In this document: positions 55,907-64,000 of the stretch, in pieces
Layout of the letters: each line of letters opens with the position of its first letter
Position numbering within the stretch: position 1 is the first letter of the stretch
NCBI GenBank assembly: GCA_964497495.1
Contig: CAZCCZ010000014.1
Location: forward strand, 1-64,000
Reading direction: 5' to 3'
DNA: 64,000 nucleotides
From: CAXXOK01 sp964497495
GTDB taxonomy: Bacteria; Bacillota; Clostridia; Christensenellales; Aristaeellaceae
Made by a program: the position numbers and the translations under genes
The notes under the pieces: model-generated
Told to the model about the DNA's origin: nothing
What the model saw: the letters and a program-made list of their open reading frames with translations, nothing else
The model's database searches: none

Positions 55907-56929
55907 TTACGGTTCCGCGTTCAGGATCGCGTCCAGTTCGAAAAGCGCGGTTTCGGCGCTGCCCTCTTGCGGCATCCGGCCGGATTTGAGGGCGTATTCC
56001 AGCTCGTACAGGTAGTCGTACGCGGCTTTCAGCCTCTCGCGGGGGTAGCGGCGGGCCTGTGCCTGCGTGCGGGAAACCGCGAAGGGCGGTACACCCAGCA
56101 GGGCCGGCAGGTCGGCGGGTTTCGTGCGCTCGTCCAGCAGACAGCGCATATGGTACAGGATGCGGTACTGCCTCAGCAGCATCGAAAGCACCATGAAGCG
56201 GTCTTCCCCGCTTTCCAGCACGCTTCCCATCAGGCGACAGGCGTCGTGGCTGCGGCCCGAAACCTGCGCGTCCACCATCTGGAACACGGTGCATTCCAGC
56301 GTCCGCACGCACACGGCGTCGATGTCCTCCTCCGTAACGGCTTCCCGGTCGCCCGCGTAGGCCGCGAGCTTCTCCATTTCCTGTTTCAGCAGCGCCGCGT
56401 CCCGCCCGACGGTGAAAACCAGCTTCTGGGCGCAGCGGGAGTCCATCTGCTTTCCCATCGCCCACAGGGTACGCTGGACCCAGTTCGCGGCCTCCGCGTC
56501 CCCCATGGGGGAAAAATCGACGACCGCGGCCGCTTTTTTCAGCGTCAGGTACAGCTTCTTGCGCCCGTCCGCCTTGCCGCGCACGGTGAACAAGATCAGC
56601 GTCGAGGGGGATTGCCTGTCCAGATAAGCGAGGATACGCTCCAGTTTCCCGTCGTCGCCTTTGCCTCCGGCGGTCAGCAGGTCGCACTCCCGTACCAGCA
56701 CCACGCGTTTGTCCGCCAGAAAAGGTAAGGTTTCGGCGGCGGCGATCAGCGCGTCCGCGTCCGGGTTGGCAAGCTCCGCGAGGTTCATCGCCTCCATGCC
56801 TTCCGGCAGCGTGCGCTCCAGCAAGCGCGCCACGGCCTGCCCCTTGATATACTCCTCCGCCCCCTCGAACAGGTAGAGGGGTTTGATCGCGCCCGCCCTG
56901 AGCGAATCGAAAAAAGCGTTATAATCCAT
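55907..56929 (-). CDS. holA: DNA polymerase III subunit delta
   Basis: 340 residues. It is the clamp-loader arm that opens the beta clamp. The N-terminal PLYLFEGAEEYIKGQAV replaces a Walker A with a degenerate loop as usual for delta, followed by a AAA+-like fold (LPFLADKRVVLVREC, STLILFTVRGKADGRKKLY) and a C-terminal helical collar (AAYDYLYELEYALKSGRM). Its start overlaps the end of comEC by 11 bases; this comEC-holA order is common in Bacillota. Confidence 0.94.
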   Translation of the reverse strand: MDYNAFFDSLRAGAIKPLYLFEGAEEYIKGQAVARLLERTLPEGMEAMNLAELANPDADALIAAAETLPFLADKRVVLVRECDLLTAGGKGDDGKLERILAYLDRQSPSTLILFTVRGKADGRKKLYLTLKKAAAVVDFSPMGDAEAANWVQRTLWAMGKQMDSRCAQKLVFTVGRDAALLKQEMEKLAAYAGDREAVTEEDIDAVCVRTLECTVFQMVDAQVSGRSHDACRLMGSVLESGEDRFMVLSMLLRQYRILYHMRCLLDERTKPADLPALLGVPPFAVSRTQAQARRYPRERLKAAYDYLYELEYALKSGRMPQEGSAETALFELDAILNAEP

Positions 56930-59312
56930 CGTTTGCCCCCGTTAAATAGGTTGATATCCGGTAGCCGTCCCCCGCCGCCTCGATGAAGATTTCCCCCGTC
57001 TCGTCCGTGCGCAGCACCCGCGCGCCGTGCGCCCGCAGGCGGCCCAGCGTATCCGCGTCCGGTTCCGCCGTGGCTGCCCGGCAGGTTACGATGGCGTAAG
57101 CCGGTTGTGCCGTATCCAGAAGCGCATCCGACGAGGTGCCTTTGCCGCCGTGGTGTCCGGCCTTCAAAACGTCGCACGGCACGGCGAAGTACCGGTCGTA
57201 GTCCGCAGTGTTGTCCCCCATGCTCAGGATGCGCAGGCCGCCCAGCGAGATAAGCGTCGCCAGGGAGCGGTCGTTGGCGTCCGCGTCCACCCGCGTGCGC
57301 CCGGCCTCTGGCCACAGCACGTCGATACTCACTTCGTGAAAGGTAAGCCTGTCCCCTGCCGAAAGGTACGTAATCGGAACGCCGCCGTCTTGAAGCAGGG
57401 TCAGCACCGCGCGGGATTCCTCGCTCGTTTCCACTTCGCCCGCACTGGCCGGCAGATACGCGCGCCCGATGGAAATGCCGTCGGCCAGCAGTTCCTTCAC
57501 GCCCTGCGCGTGGTCCAGGTGCAGGTGCGTCAGGATCAGCGCAGTCAGCGACCGGCCCTCCGCCAGCAGCCTGTCCGCCACTTCGCTGCCGTAAACGCCC
57601 ACGTCCACCGCCACGGTCGCGTCCCCGTCCACAATCAGCGCCGCGTCCGCGCGCCCGGCCGAAAACTGATGGTAACGCAGGGAAGACGGGCGGTTCAGGT
57701 ACGCGCCCCCGCAGGCCAGCGCCGCCGCCAGCGCAAGCGCCAGCGCGCGCCTGCGAACCGGCGCCCTTATAAACCCGGACACCGCCAGCGCGCCCAGCAG
57801 CAGCCCCGCGTACGCCCAGCCGTTGGGGGAGGGCACGCGTACCTGCGCGTAAGGCAGAAGGCCCGAAAGCTCGGTAAGCCGCAGCACGAGCCAGCTTCCC
57901 CATTTCGCCGCGAAGCCAAGCCCCGCCCCGAGCCATATGCCAACCCACGGCAGCAGGGACACGAGCAGCGTTACGGCGTACAGGGGCACCAGCACGCCCG
58001 CGAGCGGGACGATGAGGAGGTTGAACAGCAGCCCGTACAACGGCACCTGGTGGAAATAGGCCGCCGTGGGCAGCAGCACGCCGATCTGCGCCGAAAGGCT
58101 GAGGGCGAGCAGTTCCTTCACCCTTCGCCCAAACCGCTCGGGATAGCGACGCAGGCCGCCCTTCTTTCCCGCGCGCGGTTCCGGGAACGCCCTGTCCAGC
58201 CCGGCCAGCAGCCGCGGATACAGCAGCATGATGCCCGCCATGGCCGAGAAGGACAGCACGAACCCCGCGGAAAACAGTTGCAGCGGGTTGATCGCCAGCA
58301 CGGCGACCGCCGCCGCCGAAAGCGTCGCCAGCGGGTCGGGCTTCCGCCCCACCGCCTTCGCCAGAAGGATCAGCAGCGCCATCACCGCCGCGCGCACCGC
58401 CGCGGGCGAGAACCCCGTGATCAGGCAATAGAACGCCAGGAAGGCGGCCATTACGAACAGGCGGCGGGTTTTGCGAACGCTCAGCGCGTTCAGCGCCCAC
58501 CCCAGTGCCGCCGCCAACAGCCCCACGTGCAGGCCGGACACGGCCATCAGGTGCGCCACGCCCGCGCGGCGGAAAGCCGCCTGCTCGTCCTCTTTCAGCT
58601 GGTCGCGGTCGCCCAGCAGCATGGCGCAGGCCAGGTTGCCTTCCTCCCCCATCAGCTGTGTGAAACGCCCGGCGCAAAAAGCCCGTATGCGCGCGGCCAC
58701 GCTCGTCCACGGAGCGGTTTCGGGCGTGTTCAGGATTTCCAGTCCGTCGACGCCGGAAATGCCGTAGCCGACGCCGCTCTGCAAAAGCCAGAGCCGAAAA
58801 TCAAAACCGTACTCGTTTTCCTTGCCGGAAGGCCGATAGACAGAGCCCTGAAAGCGGAGGGCCGCGCCGTCGTACAAATCGCCGGTCGCGACGCCGTCGT
58901 TCTCGTCCATCGTGCAATAGGCTCTGCCGGGCTGGGAAGCGCCGTTCAGCTTCACGTCGCACAGCGTCAGCGCAAGACCCCCGTCCTCCCGCGCGGAGGG
59001 CTCCCCGTAGACCGTGGCGGTAATTTCTGCGTAACGGCCCGCGTCCGGCACGGGCGGGTTCAGCCGCGCCTGCGTCCACAGCAGCGCCACCATCAGTGCC
59101 AGCGGCAGCGCCGCCCAGCGTAACGGCAAACGGCACAAAAAAAGCGCGGCAAGCAGCAGCGCGGTGACGGGCAACAGAAAAAGCGGCCACGCGTCCGCCG
59201 TTACGCGCGGCGCAAGCCACACGCCCGCGCCGAACGCGAGCGCGAACAGCGGCACGAAGCGGTTGCGTTCGGCCGCGTCCAGCCGCCCCCGCGGCCCGTG
59301 CGGAGCGGTCAC
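56919..59312 (-). CDS. comEC: DNA internalization-related competence protein ComEC/Rec2
   Basis: 797 residues. An N-terminal DUF4131 region (to about 180), the Competence membrane domain with about eight helices (about 200-480, including HLMAVSGLHVGLLAAALGW), and a C-terminal metallo-beta-lactamase domain with the nuclease motif THLHLDHAQG and later GDNTADYDRYF and KAGHHGGKGTS. It forms the channel for single-stranded DNA uptake and may degrade the other strand. The start is GTG at 59312, overlapping the ispF stop in GTGA. The ComEA partner is not in the window. Confidence 0.94.
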   Translation of the reverse strand: MTAPHGPRGRLDAAERNRFVPLFALAFGAGVWLAPRVTADAWPLFLLPVTALLLAALFLCRLPLRWAALPLALMVALLWTQARLNPPVPDAGRYAEITATVYGEPSAREDGGLALTLCDVKLNGASQPGRAYCTMDENDGVATGDLYDGAALRFQGSVYRPSGKENEYGFDFRLWLLQSGVGYGISGVDGLEILNTPETAPWTSVAARIRAFCAGRFTQLMGEEGNLACAMLLGDRDQLKEDEQAAFRRAGVAHLMAVSGLHVGLLAAALGWALNALSVRKTRRLFVMAAFLAFYCLITGFSPAAVRAAVMALLILLAKAVGRKPDPLATLSAAAVAVLAINPLQLFSAGFVLSFSAMAGIMLLYPRLLAGLDRAFPEPRAGKKGGLRRYPERFGRRVKELLALSLSAQIGVLLPTAAYFHQVPLYGLLFNLLIVPLAGVLVPLYAVTLLVSLLPWVGIWLGAGLGFAAKWGSWLVLRLTELSGLLPYAQVRVPSPNGWAYAGLLLGALAVSGFIRAPVRRRALALALAAALACGGAYLNRPSSLRYHQFSAGRADAALIVDGDATVAVDVGVYGSEVADRLLAEGRSLTALILTHLHLDHAQGVKELLADGISIGRAYLPASAGEVETSEESRAVLTLLQDGGVPITYLSAGDRLTFHEVSIDVLWPEAGRTRVDADANDRSLATLISLGGLRILSMGDNTADYDRYFAVPCDVLKAGHHGGKGTSSDALLDTAQPAYAIVTCRAATAEPDADTLGRLRAHGARVLRTDETGEIFIEAAGDGYRISTYLTGANDGL

Positions 59313-59806
59313 GTTTCGTCCCCGCCCTCCGGCGGAAGCGCGGTCAGCAGGCAAACGGCGTGCGCGGAAATGCCCTTTTCCTCCCCCTCGTAACCGAGAC
59401 CTTCGGTGGTGGTCGCCTTCACGCTCACAAGGCCGATGGGCAGCCGCAGCCCCTCCGCCAGGTTCCGGCGCATCTCGTCGATATACGGCCGAAGCTTCGG
59501 CCTTTGCGCCACGATGGTCACGTCCACGTTGGCGGGCGCGAGGCCGATCTCCGCCAGGCGTTCCACCACGACGCCCAGCAGGCTCAGCGAGCGGGCGCCG
59601 CGGTAGCGTTCCTCAGTATCCGGAAACAGCGTGCCGATGTCCCCCAGCGCCGCCGCGCCCAAAAGCGCGTCCATCAGCGCGTGGGTAGCCACGTCCGCGT
59701 CGCTGTGGCCCAACAACCCCGTCTCGTGGGGCACGCGCACGCCGCAAAGCACCAGCTCCCGTCCGGCCACCAGCCGGTGCGTATCCGTTCCGTGCCCGAT
59801 GCGCAT
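59309..59806 (-). CDS. ispF: 2-C-methyl-D-erythritol 2,4-cyclodiphosphate synthase
   Basis: 165 residues. Zinc ligands Asp and His are in GHGTDTHRLV (about residues 4-13) and GHSDADVATHALMDALLGA (about 33-51). LGDIGTLFPDT and the C-terminal KATTTEGLGYEGEEKGISAHAVCLL complete the family pattern. It cyclises CDP-methylerythritol phosphate in the MEP isoprenoid pathway. ispD lies immediately upstream, overlapping by one base (TGATG), so the two are coupled. Confidence 0.97.
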   Translation of the reverse strand: MRIGHGTDTHRLVAGRELVLCGVRVPHETGLLGHSDADVATHALMDALLGAAALGDIGTLFPDTEERYRGARSLSLLGVVVERLAEIGLAPANVDVTIVAQRPKLRPYIDEMRRNLAEGLRLPIGLVSVKATTTEGLGYEGEEKGISAHAVCLLTALPPEGGDET

Positions 59807-60504
59807 CACGGTTCCCCCGCCTCCTCCCGGGCCTGAAGAAGGCCCTCGGCCAGCCTCAGGTCGAAAAACGTGGTCAGCTTGACGTTCTCGCGGCTGCCCG
59901 GGCACAGGTACACCGGCAGCCCCGCATGTTCCAGCAACGCCGCGTCGTCCGTGGCGCGGTACCCGTCCCGCTCCGCGATCTCGTGCGCGCGGCGGAGCTC
60001 GCTTACCCGGAACGCCTGCGGCGTCTGCATGGCGTACAGGTCGCTGCGGTCCAGCGTGTCCAGCGCGCGCCCGTCGCCGCCCGCGCGCCTGACCGTATCC
60101 GTCACGGGCACCGCAGACACGCCGGAACCGCGCGCTTCCAGCGATTCCAGCGCGCCGCGCACCACCGTCTCGGTCACCAGCGCGCGCGCGCCGTCGTGAA
60201 TCAGCACGCCTTCCGCGTCCTCGGGCAGCGCGCGAAGCCCGCAGGCCACCGACGCCTGCCGGTCGGCCCCGCCCGCGACCACCGCGAGCACGGCCCCGTC
60301 CAGCCCGTAGCGTTTCAGGGTGTCGCGCATCTTTTCCAGTTCGTCGGCACGCGCGACGACCACCGCACCCGCGCACAGGGCCGTGAACGGCGCGACGGCG
60401 CGGACGATCGTGGGGATCCCCCGAAGCGGGAGGAACACCTTGTTGATCTCCGCGCCCATGCGCGTGCCGTTTCCGCCGCCCAGGACGACGACGTACGTCT
60501 TCAT
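59806..60504 (-). CDS. ispD: 2-C-methyl-D-erythritol 4-phosphate cytidylyltransferase
   Basis: 232 residues. The CTP loop is VVVLGGGNGTRMGAEINKVFLPLRGIP (in part, about residues 5-30), where most members have AAGxGxRM. LIHDGARALVTETVV (about 104-118) and the C-terminal TTFFDLRLAEGLL are characteristic. It makes CDP-methylerythritol from MEP and CTP. Its start overlaps the rqcP stop by four bases. The Ala-Ala to Gly-Gly change in the nucleotide loop is a small variation. Confidence 0.94.
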   Translation of the reverse strand: MKTYVVVLGGGNGTRMGAEINKVFLPLRGIPTIVRAVAPFTALCAGAVVVARADELEKMRDTLKRYGLDGAVLAVVAGGADRQASVACGLRALPEDAEGVLIHDGARALVTETVVRGALESLEARGSGVSAVPVTDTVRRAGGDGRALDTLDRSDLYAMQTPQAFRVSELRRAHEIAERDGYRATDDAALLEHAGLPVYLCPGSRENVKLTTFFDLRLAEGLLQAREEAGEP

Positions 60505-60779
60505 TCCGCGCCGCGCTCCGCCTTGGTCTGCGCGTCCTCTTCCAACACCTCGTACAGGCCGGCCGCCCCTTCCTTGCGCACGGTTTCCTGCACGCCCAGA
60601 ATGCGGTACTTCCCGACGCGGTTGCCGAAACGGATTTCCAGCACGTCGTTCTCCTTCACTTCCGCGCCCGGCTTGGCCACGCGCCCGTTGAGGCTTACCC
60701 GCCCGCCCGCACAAGCCTCGTTGGCGACCGTACGGCGCTTGATGATGCGGGAAACCTTCAAATATTTGTCCAGTCTCAT
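60501..60779 (-). CDS. rqcP: RqcP, S4-domain ribosome quality control factor
   Basis: 92 residues, almost entirely an S4 RNA-binding domain: MRLDKYLKVSRIIKRRTVANEACAGGRVSLNGR, with DVLEIRFGNRVGKYRIL following. RqcP (formerly YabO) binds 50S-peptidyl-tRNA complexes and helps RqcH add alanine tails to stalled chains. The C-terminal tail EEDAQTKAERGAE is variable. It overlaps ispD by four bases. Placement away from the more usual yabP-yabQ-divIC neighbours is noteworthy. Confidence 0.93.
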   Translation of the reverse strand: MRLDKYLKVSRIIKRRTVANEACAGGRVSLNGRVAKPGAEVKENDVLEIRFGNRVGKYRILGVQETVRKEGAAGLYEVLEEDAQTKAERGAE

Positions 60780-60815
60780 ACTACCTCCGAAAGGGCCCCG
60801 GCAGGGCCCGACCGT

Positions 60816-62204
60816 TCAAATTTCCGCCGCGTCGCCTTCCGCGGCCGCGAGCCCCAACACGGCGCCGGCCAGAATGCGGACGTTGAGCATCAGCGCGTCG
60901 ACGGATACGGATTCGTCCGCCTGGTGCGCCACGTCTTCTTCCTCCGGGAACTGCGCGCCGAAAGCCACGCCTTCCTCCAGGCAGCGGGCGTAGGTACCGC
61001 CGCCGGTGGCCACGCACTCCCGTGCGCGTCCCGTTTCCAGATGGTAAGCGTCCAGCAGCGCCGTAACCAGCGGGCTGTTGGGGGCCACGTGGTGCGGCAC
61101 CTTATGGGATATCACCTTCGCCCCGATTTCCGGGGCCAGCGCGGCGCGCGCCGTTTCCGCTACGCTTTCGCCGCTGGCCAGCAGCGGATACCGGAAATCC
61201 AGCGTGGCGTACAGGCCGTTTTCGTCGTACCGCAGAATGCCCAGGTTGCAGGTAAGCGCGCCGCTGGTCCGGTCGGTGCAGGCCACCTCCAGACTTTGGC
61301 CGTCGTACTCCATGCCCACCGCGTCCGCCAGTTTCTTCAGGCCGCCCGTAACGCCCAGCGCGCGCAGCAACAGCAGCAGTGCCCCGTTGGCGTTGCGCGC
61401 GTTCTCCGGGTAGGCCGCGTGCCCCGGAATGCCGGAAACGGTCAGGCGGATGCCGCCTTCCGCGGGCACGGCCTCCGCATCCAGCGTCATTTCTTTCGCC
61501 AACCGGTTGATATGGTCGCACTGTTCGGCATCGCCCTCGATCAGCGCGGTCGCCACGCCGGGGATCACGTTATGGCGCTCGCCCACGGCGATGCGCTTCA
61601 CCTTCAGGCCGTCCGCGGCGGGCGCGGCGGTAAGCTCCATCACCAGCAGGCCCTTTTCCGTGTTAATGACGGGGTAACTGGAATCGGGGCTGAAACCCAT
61701 GCGGGGCAGATCGAAATGCGCCTTGTAATACTCGATATCCTCCATGCCGCATTCCTCGTCGCAGCCGAGAATCAGGCGGACTTCCCGTTTCAGCGGCACG
61801 CCCGCCTTCTTCACGGCGTTCATCGCGTACAGCGTGGCCACGGCGGGGCCCTTGTCGTCGCTGGTGCCGCGGCCGATCACCCGGTCGCCTTCCGCTACGC
61901 CCCCGAACGGATCGACCGTCCAGCCGTCGCCTGCGGGCACCACGTCCAGATGCGCGAGGATCGCCACCGGGTCCACCCCCAGCGGCCCCATGCGCACGTC
62001 TCCCGCGTAGCCGTCGATATCCCGCGTGGCAAAGCCCATGGCCCGCGCGTCCGCGAGGGCCGTATCCAGCGCACGGCGGACTTCCCTGCCGAAGGGCGCG
62101 CCCTGCGCGGCGTCGCCCCGGACGCTGGGCACGCGAATCCACTTTCGCAGCGTTTCCACGACTTCGTTTCGGCTTTCCTCGATGATCCGGTTTACGGTTT
62201 CCAC
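60816..62204 (-). CDS. pepV: M20 dipeptidase PepV-like
   Basis: 462 residues. Metal ligands and the catalytic pair lie in LAHLDVVPAGDGW (His and Asp, about residues 80-92), GRGTSDDKGPAVA (bridging Asp, about 109-121) and GCDEECGMEDIEYY (Glu pair, about 145-158); GGGTYARCLEEGVAFG gives a late His-equivalent region. The lid domain is in the middle (about 185-350). PepV cleaves dipeptides with broad specificity using two zinc ions. The start is GTG at 62204 after GGAGG. It lies 36 bases before rqcP. Confidence 0.92.
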   Translation of the reverse strand: METVNRIIEESRNEVVETLRKWIRVPSVRGDAAQGAPFGREVRRALDTALADARAMGFATRDIDGYAGDVRMGPLGVDPVAILAHLDVVPAGDGWTVDPFGGVAEGDRVIGRGTSDDKGPAVATLYAMNAVKKAGVPLKREVRLILGCDEECGMEDIEYYKAHFDLPRMGFSPDSSYPVINTEKGLLVMELTAAPAADGLKVKRIAVGERHNVIPGVATALIEGDAEQCDHINRLAKEMTLDAEAVPAEGGIRLTVSGIPGHAAYPENARNANGALLLLLRALGVTGGLKKLADAVGMEYDGQSLEVACTDRTSGALTCNLGILRYDENGLYATLDFRYPLLASGESVAETARAALAPEIGAKVISHKVPHHVAPNSPLVTALLDAYHLETGRARECVATGGGTYARCLEEGVAFGAQFPEEEDVAHQADESVSVDALMLNVRILAGAVLGLAAAEGDAAEI

Positions 62205-62230
62205 TGTGATTCCTCCATCAATTTCATCGT

Positions 62231-63415
62231 TCAGTTGCCCTTCACGGCTTTTTCCAGCCGTGCGACCGCCTCCCGCGTCTGCGCGTGGGGGCATCCGAAG
62301 TTGATCCGCAGGAAGCCCCCGCCCCGCTTCGGGTCGAACCCCGTGCCGGAGGAGAAAGCCACGCCATGTTCGCGTGTACGCCGCGTCAGTTCCTCGTCGG
62401 AAAGGCCGTAGGCGCGCAGGTCGACCCACGCCAGGTACGTGGCCTCCTGCGGGGTCATCACCGCCTCCGGCAACCGCGCCCGGAGCTCCTCCCGGAGCAA
62501 TACGCGGGCTTCGTCCAGATAAGCCAGCAACACGTTCAGCCAGGCTTCGCCGTTGCGGTAGGCCGCCTCTGTGGCCGTGAGCGCGAACAGGTTGCCGGCC
62601 GTGACGCCCGTACCGTGCATCACTTCTTCGAACGCGCTTTTTATCCTTGCGTTGCGCGTCAGCAGCGCGCCCTGCTGAAGTCCGGCGATGTTGAAGGTCT
62701 TGCCCGCGCTGGTCAGCACGGCGATCTTCGCGTCCGCGCTTTCGTCCAGCGTCATGGCGCTGGTAAAGGCGCCGCGTTCGTACACGAAGTCCTGGTGGAT
62801 TTCGTCCACGACCAGCGTGACCCCGTACCGCCTGCACAGCGCGTACGCGCCCTGGAGTTCTTCCCGGCTCCACGCGCGCGCCACGGGGTTGTGGGGGTTG
62901 CACAGCAGCGCCAGTTTCACACCGTTGCGAAAAATATCCTCCATACCGCCCAGATCCATGCGGTACCGCCCCTCGGCGTCGGCCGTCAGCGGGTTTTCCA
63001 CGGCCGCGCGCCCGATGCGGCATACGGCGTCGAAGAAAGGCCCGTACACCGGCGGCTGGACGAGCACGGCGTCGCCCGGGCGGGTGAGGGCCGCCACCGC
63101 CGTGCGCAGGCCCGGCACCACGCCGGGCAACAGCAACTGCTGCTCCTTCGTAATCGTTTCGCCGTGACGGCGTTTCAGGTACGAAAGCATGGCGTCCACG
63201 GCGGCGTCGGTTTCCACGGTGTAGCCGTATACCGGGTGCTTCGCGCGCTCCACCAGCGCTTCCGTCACCTCGCGCGCACAGCGGAAATCCATGTCCGCCA
63301 CCCACATGGGCAGCATTTCGCGGCCTTCCCGCTCCGCCATAACGTCCCATTTGAGGCTTGCGGTGCCGCGCCGGTCGATCGGTTCGTCGAAAAAGGAAAA
63401 GTCGTACGCGTTCAT
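62231..63415 (-). CDS. MalY/PatB-type PLP-dependent C-S lyase (aminotransferase fold)
   Basis: 394 residues, fold type I. The N-terminus FDEPIDRRGTASLKWD and LPMWVADMDFRC are diagnostic of the MalY/PatB group. PVYGPFFDAV, LCNPHNPVARAWSREEL, VDEIHQDFVY and TSAGKTFNIAGLQ (PLP-binding lysine, about residue 230) follow. It should cleave cystathionine to homocysteine, pyruvate and ammonia, or act as a related beta-lyase. The start overlaps the upstream methyltransferase stop by four bases; pepV follows after 26 bases. Confidence 0.93.
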   Translation of the reverse strand: MNAYDFSFFDEPIDRRGTASLKWDVMAEREGREMLPMWVADMDFRCAREVTEALVERAKHPVYGYTVETDAAVDAMLSYLKRRHGETITKEQQLLLPGVVPGLRTAVAALTRPGDAVLVQPPVYGPFFDAVCRIGRAAVENPLTADAEGRYRMDLGGMEDIFRNGVKLALLCNPHNPVARAWSREELQGAYALCRRYGVTLVVDEIHQDFVYERGAFTSAMTLDESADAKIAVLTSAGKTFNIAGLQQGALLTRNARIKSAFEEVMHGTGVTAGNLFALTATEAAYRNGEAWLNVLLAYLDEARVLLREELRARLPEAVMTPQEATYLAWVDLRAYGLSDEELTRRTREHGVAFSSGTGFDPKRGGGFLRINFGCPHAQTREAVARLEKAVKGN

Positions 63416-64000
63416 TCGTTCCCATCGCTTTCCGTTTGCATTTCTTCCCGGTTTTCACCCTGCCGCGCAAGCGGCGTATCGCACTGGATCACCCAGTAGC
63501 CCGCGCTTCGGGCGATGATCTCCGCGCGGGCGAACAGCGTTTCCAGATACGCGCGCGCCGACGGCGCGCCCTGCTGTTTACGGATGACCAGCGCCAGCCT
63601 GCCGCCCTGCGCCAGCGCCGCCGCCGCGTCCGCGAAGAGCCGGTAGATCACCTTTTTCCCGGCGCGGATGGGCGGGTTGGTAACGATCCAGTCAAACGTT
63701 CGCCCGGCGAGGCCTGAAAAGCCGTCGCCGATGACCGTTTCCGCCTCCACGCGGTTCAGCCGCGCGTTGCCCGCCGCCAGCAGCGCGGCGCGTTGGTTGA
63801 TATCCGCCATGGTGAGGCGGCAGCCGGGGCAGGCCGCCGCGATGCTTACGCCCAGCGCGCCGTAACCGCACCCCATATCCAGCAGGCGGCCGCCCATATC
63901 GGCGGGCAGGGCGTTCAGCAGCGTTTCCGTGCCCTTGTCCAGTCCCGTCCGCGAAAACACGCCGCTATCCGTTTCGAACAGCAGCGTGTGGCCGCGATAC
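63412..64000 (-). CDS. RsmC-like class I methyltransferase, partial at the right edge
   Basis: The gene runs off the window; about 196 C-terminal residues are visible. The SAM motif is LLDMGCGYGALGVSIA, followed by MADINQRAALLAAGNARLN and the catalytic NPPIRAGKKVIY (the NPP motif of N6-A/N2-G methyltransferases). FSRTGLDKGTETLL just before the motif is typical of 16S rRNA G1207 methyltransferase RsmC and its relatives in Bacillota. The visible frame continues upstream (TLLFETDSGVF) with no start in the window. It is translationally coupled to the malY/patB gene. Confidence 0.88.
   Translation of the reverse strand, partial: YRGHTLLFETDSGVFSRTGLDKGTETLLNALPADMGGRLLDMGCGYGALGVSIAAACPGCRLTMADINQRAALLAAGNARLNRVEAETVIGDGFSGLAGRTFDWIVTNPPIRAGKKVIYRLFADAAAALAQGGRLALVIRKQQGAPSARAYLETLFARAEIIARSAGYWVIQCDTPLARQGENREEMQTESDGNE

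Noticed and set aside
1..64000. tRNA, rRNA or prophage genes
   Set aside because: I saw no cloverleaf-like or rRNA-like segments and no phage structural or integrase genes; only a covariance search could exclude a missed tRNA.

Overview
The window is high-GC DNA that reads like a Bacillota (class Clostridia) genome. The reasons are strong AGGAGG-type ribosome binding sites, a Gram-positive style LexA box, ECF-type vitamin transporters (ThiT, a PanT-like S component), CdaA/YbbR c-di-AMP genes, RqcP, DUF5685 and CD1247-family proteins, and no outer-membrane genes. A run of exactly 10 N with near-duplicated flanks (1577-1736) shows it is a scaffolded draft, possibly metagenome-assembled. I recognise no rRNA, tRNA, CRISPR array, transposase or prophage.

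Layout. 1-2563: end of a UDP-GlcNAc(3NAc)A-type nucleotide-sugar operon (wbpA, wbpB, wbpD). 2564-3576: gene-free block of structured repeats. 3577-6271: a UDP-galactopyranose-mutase-like flavoprotein and a heme/FMN membrane protein. 6375-13023: hexuronate/pectin catabolism, with a divergent LacI regulator and uxaB, kduI, eda, kdgK and an SDR dehydrogenase feeding KDG and KDPG to pyruvate and glyceraldehyde-3-phosphate. 13044-13840: TPP riboswitch plus thiT. 14093-17189: radical SAM enzyme, a paralogue that has lost its cluster cysteines, and a TetR regulator. 17282-19807: split transketolase and a sugar-phosphate transferase. 20054-26084: uvrB and a DnaK / DUF5685 / J-domain / zinc-ribbon operon. 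26264-29094: deoxyinosine glycosylase, then an ArsR-type sensor with a P1B metal ATPase. 29095-29717: second gene-free repeat block.

29718-35286: serine dehydratase with yigZ, divergent from ruvCAB-queA behind a LexA box. 35360-36108: an AT-rich, frameshifted orphan gene. 36124-42140: plsY, hom, coaX, PanT-like, CD1247, efp and pepP-like genes. 42319-46305: LUD protein, CapA, rsmG, ydcF-like, radC. 46529-53003: cdaA, cdaR, an unknown membrane protein, a P-loop ATPase, an rsmF-like gene and an aldo/keto reductase, densely coupled. 53075-55771: an acyl-CoA synthetase fused to a VOC domain, under an XRE-cupin regulator. 55907-64000: an eight-gene coupled operon (rsmC-like, malY/patB, pepV, rqcP, ispD, ispF, comEC, holA).

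The most unusual signals are: (i) a composite noncoding repeat, a long near-perfect hairpin followed by one to three copies of a two-stem unit, present three times in two orientations, with both stems changed by paired substitutions between copies; (ii) a radical SAM enzyme in an operon with a full-length paralogue lacking both cluster motifs; (iii) an AT-rich island with a homopolymer frameshift; (iv) fusions of a VOC or VOC-like domain to an acyl-CoA synthetase and to KDPG aldolase; and (v) an orphan Hsp70 module with a cysteine-tailed J-protein.
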